DNA of 64,000 nt from Laccaria trichodermophora (taxonomy: Eukaryota; Basidiomycota; Agaricomycetes; Agaricales; Hydnangiaceae). Positions 26,533-38,407 of this stretch are shown piece by piece. Position numbers and translations under genes: made by a program. Positions within the stretch are counted from its first letter, which is position 1; each line of letters begins with the position of its first letter. The notes under the pieces are model-generated. The model had not been told where the DNA came from, did not search any database, and saw only the letters and a program-made list of their open reading frames with translations. Location: the NCBI GenBank assembly GCA_018417955.1, contig JACTVC010000015.1, forward strand, positions 87,862-151,861, in the 5' to 3' direction.

Positions 26533-28230
26533 TGGAGGCACTTCTCAAATCGAATCCAGTTGAACTCTTACATCAGATCCAATCTGTAGGATACATACAA
26601 GGTGCGTAAATTCATCACAAAATATTGTTCCTAGTGCTCACCGTATATCCTCAGTCGCGGTTACTGCGGCGGTTATTTATGATCACTGTCAGTTATTCTG
26701 ATTTTTCCCTATCTTACAACTGCTCACATTCTCGGGTTGCAAGTCACTACCTGGGACTTAGAAGTTAGTACTACAATTATGACGTCCCGCTCACTGATGA
26801 GATCTCAATCCGTCACACCAGGTTGAGCTTGTATGGGTACAGCAATAACACTATATCCCACACCAAAGGTCAACACTAATTGTGATCATAGAAGAAAAAG
26901 TGGACCATTGTGACTGTCCTCTTTGTGATTGTGTGTCCTTCATATATTTTTATGCTTTGAAATGATCTCGCTAACCACTAGGTTTCTAGAATCGATATGT
27001 TGGCGAAGTGCTTCCCATGTACGCATAGAATTCTACGGTTATCACTCCTAGTATTCACAGTGCACTGCCCAGATATCTGACAAGCGGTATGGAATATGAT
27101 CAATGATCAGTGAGGACATTGCTAAGCTAATTCATTTTATTTAAAGAGCTAGTCCTAAAACCTTCATCTGAGGGGAAAAATGGGGTTCCGTCATATTTCT
27201 TTTATGCCCCTTGATCGTCCTGATAAAAAAATATGTTTTCTGTATTATCTGAAATCAGAAGTGAGTTTTTCCTTTGCAACTGTATCAACTTGGTTTAGCT
27301 CAATTAAATGTTTGTCTAGATGTAATTATAATATATCCTTTCAACTCAACGTGATGGTCCAAGCTACAGGCACTTTTCTAGGTAGTCCCGCATTCAAAGT
27401 GGAACAATGGGGATGTCATGTCATGATCTGGTCAATGCAAGGTTTGCTGCAAGACCTATGTATCAACTGCATACTGACTTGCCCCCATCTAGCTATCATG
27501 CAATACCGAATCTGTTGTATGTACAATTACTCAAGAAAAATTGTCATTTTGGTGGCCGTTGCATTTACTGCTGAAATGCTCGCAATGCTATTAATTGACT
27601 TCTTATATTTGCGCCACATCATTAGTGAGCAGTTCTAAAGTAATTTGATCATAATCATCTCTCATTTTTTTTTCAGTGGGCATTGAACCCCTCCCTGGTG
27701 TCCACATGTGCATATCATATCCCACGAATTGGTATTTTGTGTCCTGGATTCCAATATTTGGTTATGAACTCTTGATCCTCATACTTGGAATACGAGCTGG
27801 AATATTATTCCTGAAGGACGCAAGAATGCTCCCCTCAAATTTTGGAAAACAGTCACTACGTTCTATTCTGCTGCGTGACAGCATATTGTATCCTATCATG
27901 TACGTAACAATTTTATCCAGGAATGTTGCTCACTTCTTTTCATGAAGAGCTTTCATAGTAGGCGTCTCCAATGTCTTGGGCTGGTCAAAGTCGATGGTAA
28001 GAGTTTGGAAGTTGACTTGGCCCTCAAATTTCTTTCTTATTTTTTTTTTGCAGAGGTCTACCACACTGGTCGCAGCTGTCTTGATCCAATTATTCTCGAG
28101 AGTTTTAGGCAGTCGTCTCATTCTCAACCTTCGGGAAGCATATTATCTTCCTTTCCAGGAAGAGTGCAGCCTAAATGGACGGCTGCCAACTCTCATTTTT
28201 AAATGTGGAGATGATGAAATTGTAAATTAG
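26533..28230 (+). CDS. DUF6533-domain seven-helix membrane protein
   Basis: A gene of many small exons. It starts ATG 26533 (MEALLKSNPVELLHQIQSVG). Then come VAVTAAVIYDH, TTWDLEV, VELVWVQ, KKKWTIVTVLFVI and NRYVGEVLPM, which is the DUF6533 order (Y-DH, T-D-E, W-W, F--NRY). Later exons give AIMQYRICCMYNYSRK (the R-x-x-A/C-L/MY step after helix 3), IVILVAVAFTAEMLAMLLI, GIEPLPGVHMC, FVSWIPIFGYELLILIL and SILLRDSILYPIM. The last exon, after GCAG at about 28054, gives LVAAVLIQLFSRVLGSRLIL, NLREAYY and a hydrophilic tail ending at 28230. A membrane protein of unknown function. It sits between the complete GH47 gene and its first decayed copy. Exon joins are approximate. Confidence 0.75.
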
Positions 28231-29149
28231 GTGGAATAAATTTCGTATAAGATGTGTTATTGGTATGACAAGATTTTGGCTTTGGCGAGGTGGAGTAGAA
28301 CAAGGGAAGAAGAACCCTACCATGGCCAGCCTCAATCGTGATCACAACAGAGAGGTTCGCGTTTGCACAGACGTTAGTCAATAGCATATTTGTACCCCAG
28401 CCACCGCATTTACCAAGGGCGCGGTAAATCAAAGAGAGGAACGAGGAGCATTCCAACATTCAGGCATGGGTAACCTTAGTATGCGCACACGTTAGTCAGG
28501 TAATGTACTTGCGTTCCAACCACCACATCTACCAAGGGGGCAGAAAAAGCAAAGAGGAAAAACGGAGAAGATTCGGGTATAACAATACAAGTAAAACGAA
28601 ATCACTTACAGAGAGAAACAGAAGGCAACCCCGGATATTGAACACGGGTAGCAGCCTCCCTAGACCATCTACGACCCATTGCAACTTCTGTGAATGTGAA
28701 GTTCGTCGTCGTCGTTGAGCTCAGTTTGAGCCTTGCCTTCATCTACGGAAAGTCGGAGCAGTTAATGTGGTATGCTATCATGAAACCCAACAGATTGACG
28801 ATCAGACACCTAGGCCTGCACTGTCCCGCTTGGAAGCTTAAACTCTCATTGAAATGAAGAGGCAACGGACTGAAAATGTGGATCGTAGGGAAACTCGCTG
28901 CTGTCGATCGCGAAAGGGTTCAATAGTAAGGCTACCAAACCATTTGAAATCTACTAACCTTTCTCAGCTGAGCCCGGTCGTCGTCGCACGGTTGCACTTT
29001 TTAACATCTAGAACACGGACTGATGCACACAGTACCTATATAACTCATTACTCGCCAGCGGGTGCGAAAGACCCAAGCGCACTGTATTCTCGCAAATATG
29101 CAACTTCCTAACGCCAATCATTCCGGTCAAGTTCGGCCATGGCAGGATC
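28231..29149 (-). pseudogene. Probable old GH47 relic plus duplicated 3' flank
   Basis: 28594-28680 resembles the GH47 exon/intron junction at 24785-24880 (GGCAACCCC, TATTGAACAC, CAGCCTCCC in the same order), at clearly lower similarity than other copies. A diverged direct repeat of about 85 bp occurs at about 28365-28450 and 28480-28565. 28970-29149 matches the 3' flank of the complete gene (21830-22046). The sequence looks like an older decayed duplication. Confidence 0.4.
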
Positions 29150-31713
29150 AAGATACTTGAGCGTTTCCGCAAGTAAGTAGCTATGCAAAGGAACCGTCAA
29201 CTTGCAAGAGAAAGGGAAAGATCAAATTTAGCGTACCTGGGCATCTCATCAACATTATCATATCCACGCCCCGCACACTTGGATACCCAAAATTTGTCCT
29301 AGAGTGTCATTCGAGAGCTTGAAAGATCTCATACCCTATCTCACGCCACCGTACCTCACCCGTCGTCTTCCAAAGGATGCACAAGCTCTCAACAGTCTAA
29401 AAAAACGTCAGGTGCACACCATCAGCGTCAAAGCCTATCACTGATTCAAAATTTCATAATCACCTCTGGACGGAGTAGGTACAATGCCGAATTTGAATAA
29501 CCCCTCTCGACCCGCATACATGCGTCCATAATTGATGGTATGCAGAATAAGAATGGAAGCCACACCTTTGCGCAATACTCCGCCCTCCCCGTCACTTTGG
29601 CGAGACACTTGTATTTTAACTGGCAACTCGTCGCTTCGGCGAAGAGGGTACGTCGTAGCTCCCCTGCGAATTAATAGCAAGTCAGAACAACCGAGGTAAG
29701 GCAGGAAGCAACGGGGAAGATAGAACCATCCGTGAAGAATTGCGAGACAATCAAAATAGAAAGCCATACACAACCCCTAAAACATGTCGAGACCGACTTG
29801 GAAGGTGAAGGAGATAGAGGATGTGCTTCGATGTTGTAAAAGCGCGCATGACGAATTGAACGTTAGATGGTGGCCCACCCCAGACGCTTCAACAAATATC
29901 AAAATATATTTGGGTGCAACCAATGAATCCAATCCACCGCTGCGACAGCGAAATCGAAATCGAAAAGCAATCATCCACCAGATGAAGATGAAGAGCTCAA
30001 AACGGGGTGTGGCTCAAGAATCAACTTGGTATCCGCACATCACGCCACTAACAAGCGAAGACACAAGAACAGCCAGCCAGTCTTCCCGTTCAAGGTCCGT
30101 AAGGCCTCTCCGCACATCATACCAGGGTTACGTGATCGATCACGCACAAAATCCAGGGAGAAAAGAAAGCTTGAATACAATCAAGGTAGAGGAAGAACCA
30201 AAATGCCACTGACGTAGGGTCAGAGAAGACAATGAAGCCCAGGAGTCACGTCAAACTGTTGTATGAATGAATCTTGAGCGATGGATGGCTTTTGGCAGAT
30301 GTCTAGAGTCAGATTGTAACCCGATGCGAGGTTCGACAACTTGAACGTAGAACAAGGCCTGAGATGGACCGAGTGCACCCAACGCAGGTTCGTCTACGTA
30401 GCCCAACGCGAAGTCTTGCTATGTTGCTCAACGCAAGACCCGACCCACCCCAACGCCAACGCGGGCAAGAATCATCAGCACTTCCACAAAATGACGAACG
30501 ACATGAAAGGGCGGGGAAGGTGAGAAAATGAATCAATCGGCGACCGAAAGGAAATCGCGTCGCTACTGAACGACTCGGAATCAAGGAAGGGGAGGGTATG
30601 AAAAACAAGGAAAAAGCCAAGTGTGGGTGAACGATAATGGGAGTGGAATAAAGCTAGTCTCATCTGCCATGAGAACGGACACAGACACTATATGGGTGGA
30701 ATTTGGACGAGTACCTCGACCATCACGCGAAACAGAGAATAAAAGAAAACAAAAGGATAAAACAAGCCCACTCACGTATCAGTATTGACCGCAAACAAAG
30801 GCAATCCCAAGAATGTATTAAACATAGGCAAGAGCAGCCTCCCAAGTCAGCTTTTGAGCGTAGGATGGGGGAGGAGTGTGTGTGTGCTGAGACGAAGCCG
30901 CCGAGGTAGCGGATGACTGTTTCGAAGAAGTGGGCGTAGGAGGTTGGCTGGGGACGGGGGTGGGTGAGTTGAGGTCAGGGAGGCGTAAGACGTGAGAGGA
31001 AGGAATGAGAGAAGATGTAGAGGGAAGGAGGGAGGAAGACGGGAAAGTGAAGAAGTGAAAAGGAAGGAGGGACAAAGTGAGAAAGTGGGAAAGACATACG
31101 GCATAGAAATGGTCAGATTCCCCATAAACCCAATGGCGTCTTCGAAATCGTCGTGTAGCCCCACTATGTACATAGTATCGAGGGAGTCGAGAAGCGTTAC
31201 GCCCCATCCGTTGAATCTATTCGTTTTGGGTAAGTGGACGGAAGAGACGAAATGGAAGAAAACGTACTTGTCCGAGAACTTCCCCGAAACCGCCAACAGC
31301 TCATCATGTGGGAATGCATGTGTTTTATACCCCTTCATAGCGTGCACAAACCCCGCCTTTATTTCATCCCTTCTCTTTCCCCAGTCAACGGGTCCGATTG
31401 AGGTTGGGGTTGGGGGTGGTGTTGCGTACGCCGTAGTTGTCGACGTGGTCACTCTTCCCGTCGCAGCATCTTGTCCAGACGGGCCTTCGTCCCCGTATGC
31501 GTGTACTCGCCATGTCCATCTCCCTGCTGTTCATTTCCAAGTCCACCTTCATGCTCAAAAAGCGGTGGGTAACCAAGGACGCCTAGTGACCAACGTGAAC
31601 GCTGACAATAATACAACGGCCAACGCGAGTCAGCGTACGAGAGGTCGTCGCCCGTAGAAGAAAGGAGGAGTCAAGGGAAGGCGGGGTGTGGTGAGAGGGT
31701 ACCCGGGTAACAT
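29150..31713 (-). pseudogene. GH47 mannosidase pseudogene, copy 2
   Basis: It follows the complete gene from its promoter into the C-terminal exons, but is broken. Just after the start codon (31713) it has 8 extra bases (GGGTACCCGGGTAAC where the complete gene has GGGTAAC), which shift the frame. About 750 bp are missing between sites matching 22985 and 23740, joined at a short CCTCT overlap, so the central catalytic exons are lost. The C-terminal exon with VFNTEAHP is also absent. Intact stretches remain (FNGWGVTLLDSLDTMYI at about 31210). The long intron is present in diverged form at about 29.7-30.8 kb. Confidence 0.85.
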
Positions 31714-32914
31714 CTATGGTTGATTCAAGTTGCCATTGGCCAAGATGAGACCCCATGCACATGAGCGATGCCAAGGTTACGTAATAGACGTTTTATGTTC
31801 TTCCCCACTGTTTCGCACACGATCTATTCAACACCTACTCGACAGAAACAGCTCAATGCACCTTTGACAAAAGAGAGCTCCATGGAGATTCTCTGGAGTT
31901 GAATTGCGTTAGAGTTAGTGCAGCTTTGAGCCAGCGTCTCAGCAAGTAAGAAGTTTGGGAGGCCGTGGAATGGTCAAAATAGAGGTTGAAAAGTCAGACA
32001 CTCCAACGGAAACTTCATGTTCGACGTCACTGTAAAATGTGATTTACTTGGGAAATGAGAGGGACGTGTTGAGCCTAAGTAAGTTATGGCTGCACCATCA
32101 AAGTGCCCTGGTGAAGGGCTTTGCCTTCATGGCGATAGGGACAACGACGACAAGCGAACCGAAGATGTTCTTGGCACCGCGGGGTGTCTCTGTGCACTTT
32201 GAAGAACGATCAAGGACCTTCATATGCGATTGTGTGTTTTCTTAATTTTTTTAAACGAGAATTATTGAACACGCTCACCATAGAGCTCAATTCATACATC
32301 TACGGTTGATAGGTATCGTTTTTATTGTCCGCTGGCTTGGTATTGTCCACGTCGGTGAAGTGATGCAAGTGTCATTAAATACTAAGATGGGGCTTGCGGC
32401 GGGATGATGTTCACTCAGCGCTTCCGTCATCTGTGCGGAAAAAGGACATCCAGCTTTTTTTGCTGGAAGGAAAAGTTCCAGCGCAAAAAGGGTTTCTTTT
32501 TACATCTTTCAAGTTGGGCACTGGCAATCAAACGGACGTCAGCGGTTTTATTGAACACAAATCGAACCCACAGGGAAATTATCCCAAATTCCCCTCCGCA
32601 TAAAAATTGAGTCATATTATTGTCACGGGTTTCGCCCACAGGCGATTTGGAGTCATCCCGAACCCTGCAGCGCGCACGAGGCTTTTATGAGAAGTTCGGA
32701 GTTTATTTTTGTTGAGAACTTATTTCAATATTTGAAATAAACTATGGGGACTCGCAGATGCAAAATTTGTGTGGACAACATTTGATTTCATGTCAAGCTA
32801 AATGTAGACCATTTTTACTCCATCCTCTTAACAAAAAATCAAACGTTCGTTCTTCAAAAAGTAGATGTAGTTAGAAAATCTAGTCCCCTTTCCGGTGGAG
32901 AGATGAGGAAACAT
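31714..32914 (-). pseudogene. GH47 promoter copy, then relic of the 2OG oxygenase gene
   Basis: 31714-31990 repeats the GH47 upstream flank. 31990-32240 holds short blocks of the oxygenase exon on the minus strand, with large gaps (GGAAACTTCATGTTCGAC, AGTTATGGCTGCA, CTTTGAAGAACGATC). 32680-32900 matches the sequence 3' of the intact oxygenase (53050-53280). The pattern suggests an old extra oxygenase copy in tandem with the next one. No intact gene is present. Confidence 0.6.
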
Positions 32915-33851
32915 TTAAATCACCCGCCTTCTTTTGCCCGCCTGCTTCTTCTCATCAAAATCCGGCCCCGCTTTCTTCACGACAAGACAAAGGTTTCCAT
33001 AACTGTAGCCGAGCGATGCCTCGTTGCCATAAGCGATGTAAGAAGCTTTGACGCGGGAGAACGATGCAAGAGGTGTGATCCACAAAACTTTCTTGGCTTC
33101 AATGATGCGGCTCCTACGCGTCGTCGCTGGATGTACTTTCTTCATCTGCATCACAGATCACTACCCCGCCTACACTCAATAACGCGTCCACAATTCCTTC
33201 CTCGATCTGCCAATCCGGAAACCGATCCATCTCGTCCAACATGACATGATTGATTGTGATCGTACGCCGATACTTTGTGCGCCCGTCCTCCTCAACCGCC
33301 TCGTATCCTTTTTCTGACGCTTCATATATGACCGTCAGCTTGGGATTAAGACTGAGCTGTTCCAAAACGCGTTTGATCATGGCGTCGCTGCCTTTGAGGG
33401 AGTCTATGAGGTCCTTCAGTTTAGTCCCCCCCGCTGCTATCGGGTACATAAAGTCGAGTCCAAAACCAAGATAACCGCCACCTGGGAGTACATCGGGATT
33501 CTGTAGCAAGGAGGATAGAGACTCGCGGAGAGCCGCTTCGTCTTGTTTGGTCCAGGCATTGGAGGTGACAGATGTGGTGTCGTCGAAATAAAGGTTGTAA
33601 GTCAAGGTGACACGATAGCCAGAGGTGACCATGGAAACTTCGTGCTCGACATCGCTATAAAACGCAACATAGGCGATTGACGAAATTTCTTGGGCGGAAG
33701 TTATGGCTGCAGAATCAAAGGTCCATTCCTCACCCTTGTGACGAAGATGAAGAGCTCCTCCTTCGTGGCAAGTGGGGAAAACGACGACGAGGGAGGCGAA
33801 CATGTTCTCACTGCGTGGAGTGTCCTTGTGCGCTTTGAAGAACGACCCGGG
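32915..33851 (-). pseudogene. 2OG-Fe(II) oxygenase, copy 1, 3' part (severed)
   Basis: This is the 3' two-thirds of exon 3 of the oxygenase whose 5' part lies at 42858-43375. It begins at the transposon edge with SFFKAHKDTPRSENMFASL and keeps the iron ligands (H-x-D in HKD and the distal His in DVEHEV) and the 2OG-binding GYRVTLTYNLY. Relative to the intact copy it also has a net 5-bp deletion in the Ser/Asp stretch (about 33105). This creates an early stop after SSDDA. The remaining codons (KKVLWITPLASFSR to AGPDFDE) continue in another frame. The gene is therefore disabled twice. Confidence 0.9.
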
Positions 33852-34267
33852 TATGGCAGTCCGTTTGGGTAAAAATTCCGGAAATATATACTTTTTAGCA
33901 TAAATTCAATTTGTATGCGCTTGAGTTTTGCCAATGTCCTGCGGAAGATAACTTGAGAGTGCGCAACCTTTTTTATAGTCCCCAGAAACATTTTTGTCAG
34001 CGCGGAAATGTTTGACCTCAGCGCGGAAATATATTGACCTGTGCAGAAATTTATTAACAGTGCGCGCATACTTGTTCACAGTGCGCGCAAACTTATTCAG
34101 CTGTGCTGAAGCAAATTTGTCCCCCGGAAACATTTTTTTTGCGCACAGAAACATTCATATCTGGTGCGCGGATTTTTTGCCCTCCTGCCATTTTGGGAAT
34201 GCCGTGCTGCCGTGATTAGCTAATTGATGCATTGTTGGCAGTTTCGGCATGCTGGTCGGCGTTTAAA
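33852..34267 (+). repeat. Left terminal inverted repeat of the 9-kb transposon
   Basis: It matches the reverse complement of 42451-42857 with scattered substitutions and an 8-base indel (TTGGCAG-type insert near 34240). At about 33998-34105 it contains five iterated units of about 20 bp of the form (C)AG(T/C)GCG(C/G)..AAA..TATT.A, probably transposase-binding sites. Confidence 0.95.
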
Positions 34268-34605
34268 ATTCAAATATATCGTCTTTCTAGTCTTGTTTTT
34301 ATGACATATATTTGTGAATGAAAGAAGTACAATGGTAGAGGTGCAAGAGAGAAAGTAAGCTACTCATAACTTTAACTTTGAAACTTTGATTTTGCAAAAC
34401 AAAAATGTACTTTGACGATTTCTAATCTGATTTTTCAATGGAACTTTGACGATGTACCACACTTAAAGAAATCGATAGCAATTTTATACGCTTCCACCAA
34501 ATACCTGAATACATAGAGCAAAACTGTGCAACACAATTTATAAAAGCGAATACTGATGACTGAGTAAAGAGAGATATGTGCATAATAAGAAAAGAAATTG
34601 AGTTC
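34268..34605. other. Noncoding stretch inside the transposon
   Basis: About 340 bp of AT-rich sequence between the left TIR and the 3' end of the finger-protein gene. No feature is recognised. Confidence 0.5.
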
Positions 34606-36293
34606 CTAGTCCACCTCCATCCTCCCAGCATGATCATTATTGACCTCCACCCCCACTATGGCTACTTTCTTGCTGGTGGTGTTTGTAACGCGTAGCCATG
34701 TTCCACGGCTGTCCCCTTTGATGGGTGGTCCATTATAAAGCCACTGAGCGCCTGCTGGGAGCCGGAAGACACTGATTCCATTACATTTGGAAAATGCACA
34801 TTTAAAGTAGACGGAGTTTGGAATGTCGAATTTTGGACCATCAGTAGAAAGGCGAGAGCAGACTGGGCACTGGTGCTGATATACCTGTCCGAATGGGCGA
34901 CAGCTTTGATGAACCCATATAAATGTAGTGGTGGTCGATGGTGTAATTTCTACAATGTCTGTGTGTGCACCAAGGCCTTGGTGGTCTTGTAAAATGGTTT
35001 TGAGGGTAGGACGATTGAAAATAAAATGTTGAATGCTGAGATCCATGAGAAATCGGCTACTGAAGAATGGCTGAAAATGTTCTTGAGTGAAGCCGATGAT
35101 TTTGCTGAAGAGTTTTCTGGCATATTGTGAGCTTTTCAGGTATCGAGTTTTTCTAACAAAACATACCGTTCTTGGGCGAAAACGTGCAAATAATTGTTTG
35201 ATTCCTCTGTCCGTAACAGAGCACCGCAGGACAACAAGACCAATATATTGCTGTTGTTGTCTGCACGGGTCAAAATTTCCTGGAACCTATCAGTGAAGAT
35301 GTGTCCGAAAATCTCCAAATTTGATTAGAACATATTTGAAAAGTGCTAAAAATGAAGGAATGCTCACTTCATTGATGGGAACTGCACCACCACTGTCTGG
35401 GACATGATGAACAAAGCCATTTGTTGGGTCACAGTGTGTTGCGAAAACGATTAAAAAACGTTGGAAACTATAACAATAAAAAATGAGTGATAGGAAGAAC
35501 TATACAAATCAAATAAACGTACCCTTCCAGTTCATCCTCCAGGTCACCAAGGAGGATTTCCATTGCATCCCAGAAACCAATGGAAGTTTTTTCATCTAGA
35601 AGATCAAACTCGATGTCGAAAAAGACCACATTTCCTTTCAACCAAGGTTGTAGGATTTCAAATGTAACTCTACTAGGCGTATCCCGCATTCCTTGAAGGT
35701 GAATTGAAATGACAGCAAGCCTTTCTACATTTATAACTGGCCAATTCTCTCGTATGGACGTCTTGCAAGCTAACTTGAATGGCTAATATGTTTTGAGCAT
35801 AAATTGAATATGGATATGTAATAAAAAAACTCACATATGGTTCATTGCCGTTCATTTTTCTGAAACAAGGGGGACAGTAGAAAGGAATGTCCTCACCCTC
35901 ATCTTTGAAGTCATGGTTGAGGCATGAGGTACACGCTCCTCTTTCTTCGCAACCTTGACATTGGATGACATCCCCACCGTTCACACACCCAGAGCACCAC
36001 TATAAAAATGGTATATAAATGGAAAAGGAGCAATTCAATTTAAAATTTCTCACTGCGCCTTTGGAGAGGGTCTGCCCTTCCTTAATTCGGATCCCAATTA
36101 CTTCCCTCTTTCGTTTCCGAGTTGGCTTGGAAGATTTCGATAGGACAGATTTCCGAGTGATTTTAGTGAGAGATGTAGGTGGTGCGGTTCCACCAGCAGA
36201 AGTCATGCCAACAGAGCTGACTTTGTTCTTTGTTTGAACTGATTTTCGGTGGGCATTCGGAGCAGCTGGGCGAGGAGGCATTGTGAGTTGCAT
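34606..36293 (-). CDS. Transposon-borne cysteine-rich finger protein with possible caspase/CHAT-like core
   Basis: A spliced gene. Exon 1 (MPPRPAAPNAHRKSVQTKNK, start 36281, or 36293 with MQLT in front) is Ser/Lys-rich and nuclear-looking (KPTRKRKRE). Next is a C4-type cluster, WCSGCVNGGDVIQCQGC, GACTSCLNHDFK and FYCPPCF, resembling a PHD or related zinc finger. The middle has VVFFDIEFDLLDEKTS, LIVFATHCDPTNGFVHHVPD and, after an intron, NILVLLSCGALLRTEES. The His and Cys ending two hydrophobic strands recall caspase/CHAT-fold proteases; this is a guess. The C-terminus has FIWVHQSCRPFG, QCPVCSR and YFKCAFSKCNG, a second cysteine cluster of a type I recall from repeat-associated Agaricomycete proteins. 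The role is unknown: regulator or accessory transposition factor. Confidence 0.7.
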
Positions 36294-36440
36294 TTCTCAA
36301 TAGTTCGTCGCAGTATTTAATCTTATTGTCAATTACCCAAGAAGGAAATACCATGTGATCACATGTTCATATTTGATTATTTCCACGCACTCCTCGACCA
36401 CCACCACGTTCCTCATCAACGCGCTCAGCAGCCACAGTCC

Positions 36441-36675
36441 GTGCAGCTGCCTGACCCATCTCTGGTGAGCAACACGAGTCCAGATGAAACTCGTGTTGTG
36501 CTGGAGCCCCCATATGACGGGCTCCAGCTGCCAACAGATGGTGTCGTGGCACAGTGCTGGATGCATGCAGCTGTTGGTGCGACTGCCTGACATCTCTGGT
36601 GAGCAACACAAGCCCATATGAAGCTTGTGTTGTGCTGGAGCCCCCATATGACGGGCTCCAGCTGCCAAGAGATGG
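36441..36675. repeat. Direct repeat of about 95 bp, two copies
   Basis: Copies at about 36447-36541 and 36581-36675 share TCTCTGGTGAGCAACAC, GAGCCCCCATATGACGGG and CTCCAGCTGCCAA. It lies between the finger-protein and BTB genes. It also contains small inverted arms (GGAGCCC / GGGCTCC around CCATATGAC). Confidence 0.85.
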
Positions 36676-36698
36676 AATTGTGGCATCACGACGTCTCA

Positions 36699-37089
36699 CC
36701 TCACCCAGACCACCTCCCTTGCATGCAAAAGCAAGCCGGAGGTGGTCTTCTTTTCACGTTTCGACGGCGCCTCGCCTACACCACCTCCCTCGCATGCAAG
36801 AGCGAGCCGGGGTGGTTCCATTTTCACGTTTTGACAATGCCACGCCAACACGACCTCCCTTGCATGCAAAAGCAAGCCGGAGGTGCTCTTCTTTACACAT
36901 TTCGACGATGCCTCGCCCACACTACCTCCCTTGCATGCAAGAGTGAGTTGGAGGTGGTTCCGCTTTCACGTTTTGTTTTGACGATGCCATGCCCACACCT
37001 CCCTCGGATGCAAAAGCGAGCCGGAGGTGGTATTCTCTTCACGTTTCGATGCCACCTCACCCACACCACCTCCCTCGCACGCAAAAGCT
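36699..37089. repeat. Minisatellite, about 5.5 units of 65-76 bp
   Basis: The units carry ACCTCCCT(T/C)GCATGCAA(A/G)AG, then GAG(C/T)(C/T)GGAGGTGGT and TTTTCACGTTT(C/T)GA, with several per cent divergence. The unit length (about 70) is not a multiple of three overall, and frames on both strands are accidental. It fills the spacer between two transposon genes. Confidence 0.9.
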
Positions 37090-37347
37090 TCTAACTTAAA
37101 TCCTGGGCTTGTGCCAACCATTCATGTTGTTTGGCTGTGTTACATCCTAAGCCCTCCAGCCCGCACTCTAAAAGATTTTTTTTCATGAGTTCCAGATGAT
37201 TGCTGGTGTCATCCACAGCATCTTCAATCTTAAATCATCAGCTTGACTCACCATAATTTGTTGCATGTATTTGTGGGTGTATATCCGTCTTCTCTTCGTG
37301 TTCCTGACATTTTTCCCGATGACACAACAACAAAACTAGTCTGTAAA

Positions 37348-38407
37348 TCAAAAGAACATCTCATGTACAGTAGCGATTGCCTGCTGAATCAAATCCTCCT
37401 CTTTGCAAATAAGACTAGAAAATTTCAGCTGAATCCACTCGAGAACATACTTCTTGCATTCAGGATTCATCCCACGATGCTCCATGTTCTCCAGCGTCTC
37501 TGGGATTAAGATCATCGGAAAATTTTCAGAGGGGTGATGAATGCTTCGGCCAAGCACCAGGAACCATTTCTCATACCATACCTTTTTGCAGGCTGTGTGT
37601 TGAAGGCAAAAAGGGGTGATGTCAGAGTCGTTTGGGAAGGGAGGGTGATGTGCAAGGCGCTTTCTTGCTGTAGCAATGGATTCCTTTGTAGTAGCGATAA
37701 TCATATAAAGGGAGAAGTCCAAATTGGTTTCATTTGTCTCAGTATAACGCTCGAGAGGAGTGTTCAGCAGCATGCGGATAGGGATCTCAATCCAGTCTCG
37801 GAGACTATACTGCCGGGCCAGCTTGAGGCGATGAACTGGGTGAAGTGATTGCTTCGCGAGTTGTGAGGTAGCAAACTTCACACCTTGCTCCATTTGCCAC
37901 ATGTGCGATATGTGGAGAATGTTGAGCAATTGCTCTGTATGCTCTGTTTTCAGTGGCTCTAACGCGCTATGTCCGACCACAAATCAAATCAGTATGAAAC
38001 TATACAAGAAGGAAGGTAGACAGACGTATGATTAAACCAATCCATAAAATCCTCAAATGCTTTAGCGGTTAATCCTTCAATGATGATGGGATATCTTCGG
38101 GACCCTTCACGATTGTCTGTTCCGGGGTCTTGTGTTCCACCTAGGTTTCGATCGGAAAGCATGTCTCCCAAAAATGGGGAATGGCGGGACAATTTTGAAG
38201 AATCTAGGATAAATCCTTTTCCTTCAACCTAGAGTTGAGTCAGGACTGGTCTTGATTATTAAATGAAAAAATATTCCGTACTGAGAACACAACCTCATAC
38301 ACTGGTAGAGCGTACTTGGGATGGAAGGAAAATGTCTGTTGACTGTTTGACGGGAGCATGGCGATATCAGTGGATGGAGATACATCGGGTGATCCAGGTG
38401 TAGTCAT
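37348..38407 (-). CDS. Transposon-borne BTB/POZ-domain protein
   Basis: The start at 38407 gives MTTPGSPDVSPSTDIAML, then TFSFHPKYALPVYEVVFSV. After an intron come VEGKGFILDSSKLSRHSPF and LGDMLSDRNLGG, the beta-strand/helix core of a BTB fold. Then IIIEGLTAKAFEDFMDWF and HTEQLLNILHISHMWQMEQG (the typical helix pair). The rest is a helical C-terminal region (LHPVHRLKLARQYSLRDWI, CKEEDLIQQAIATVHEMFF) ending at 37348. BTB proteins mediate dimerisation and cullin or transcription-factor contacts. Stand-alone BTB genes of this type are abundant in mushrooms. It is divergent from the transposase with only 125 bp between start codons, so the two are probably co-regulated. The reading frame is open. 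Confidence 0.8.

Noticed and set aside
33906..34215. Short Arg/Ala-rich frames within the transposon ends
   Set aside because: They arise from the iterated motifs of the inverted repeats and occur in mirrored form in both TIRs.
36554..37094. Overlapping open frames on both strands rich in His/Arg/Pro
   Set aside because: They are products of the minisatellite. Unit lengths are not multiples of three and no start context or introns fit.
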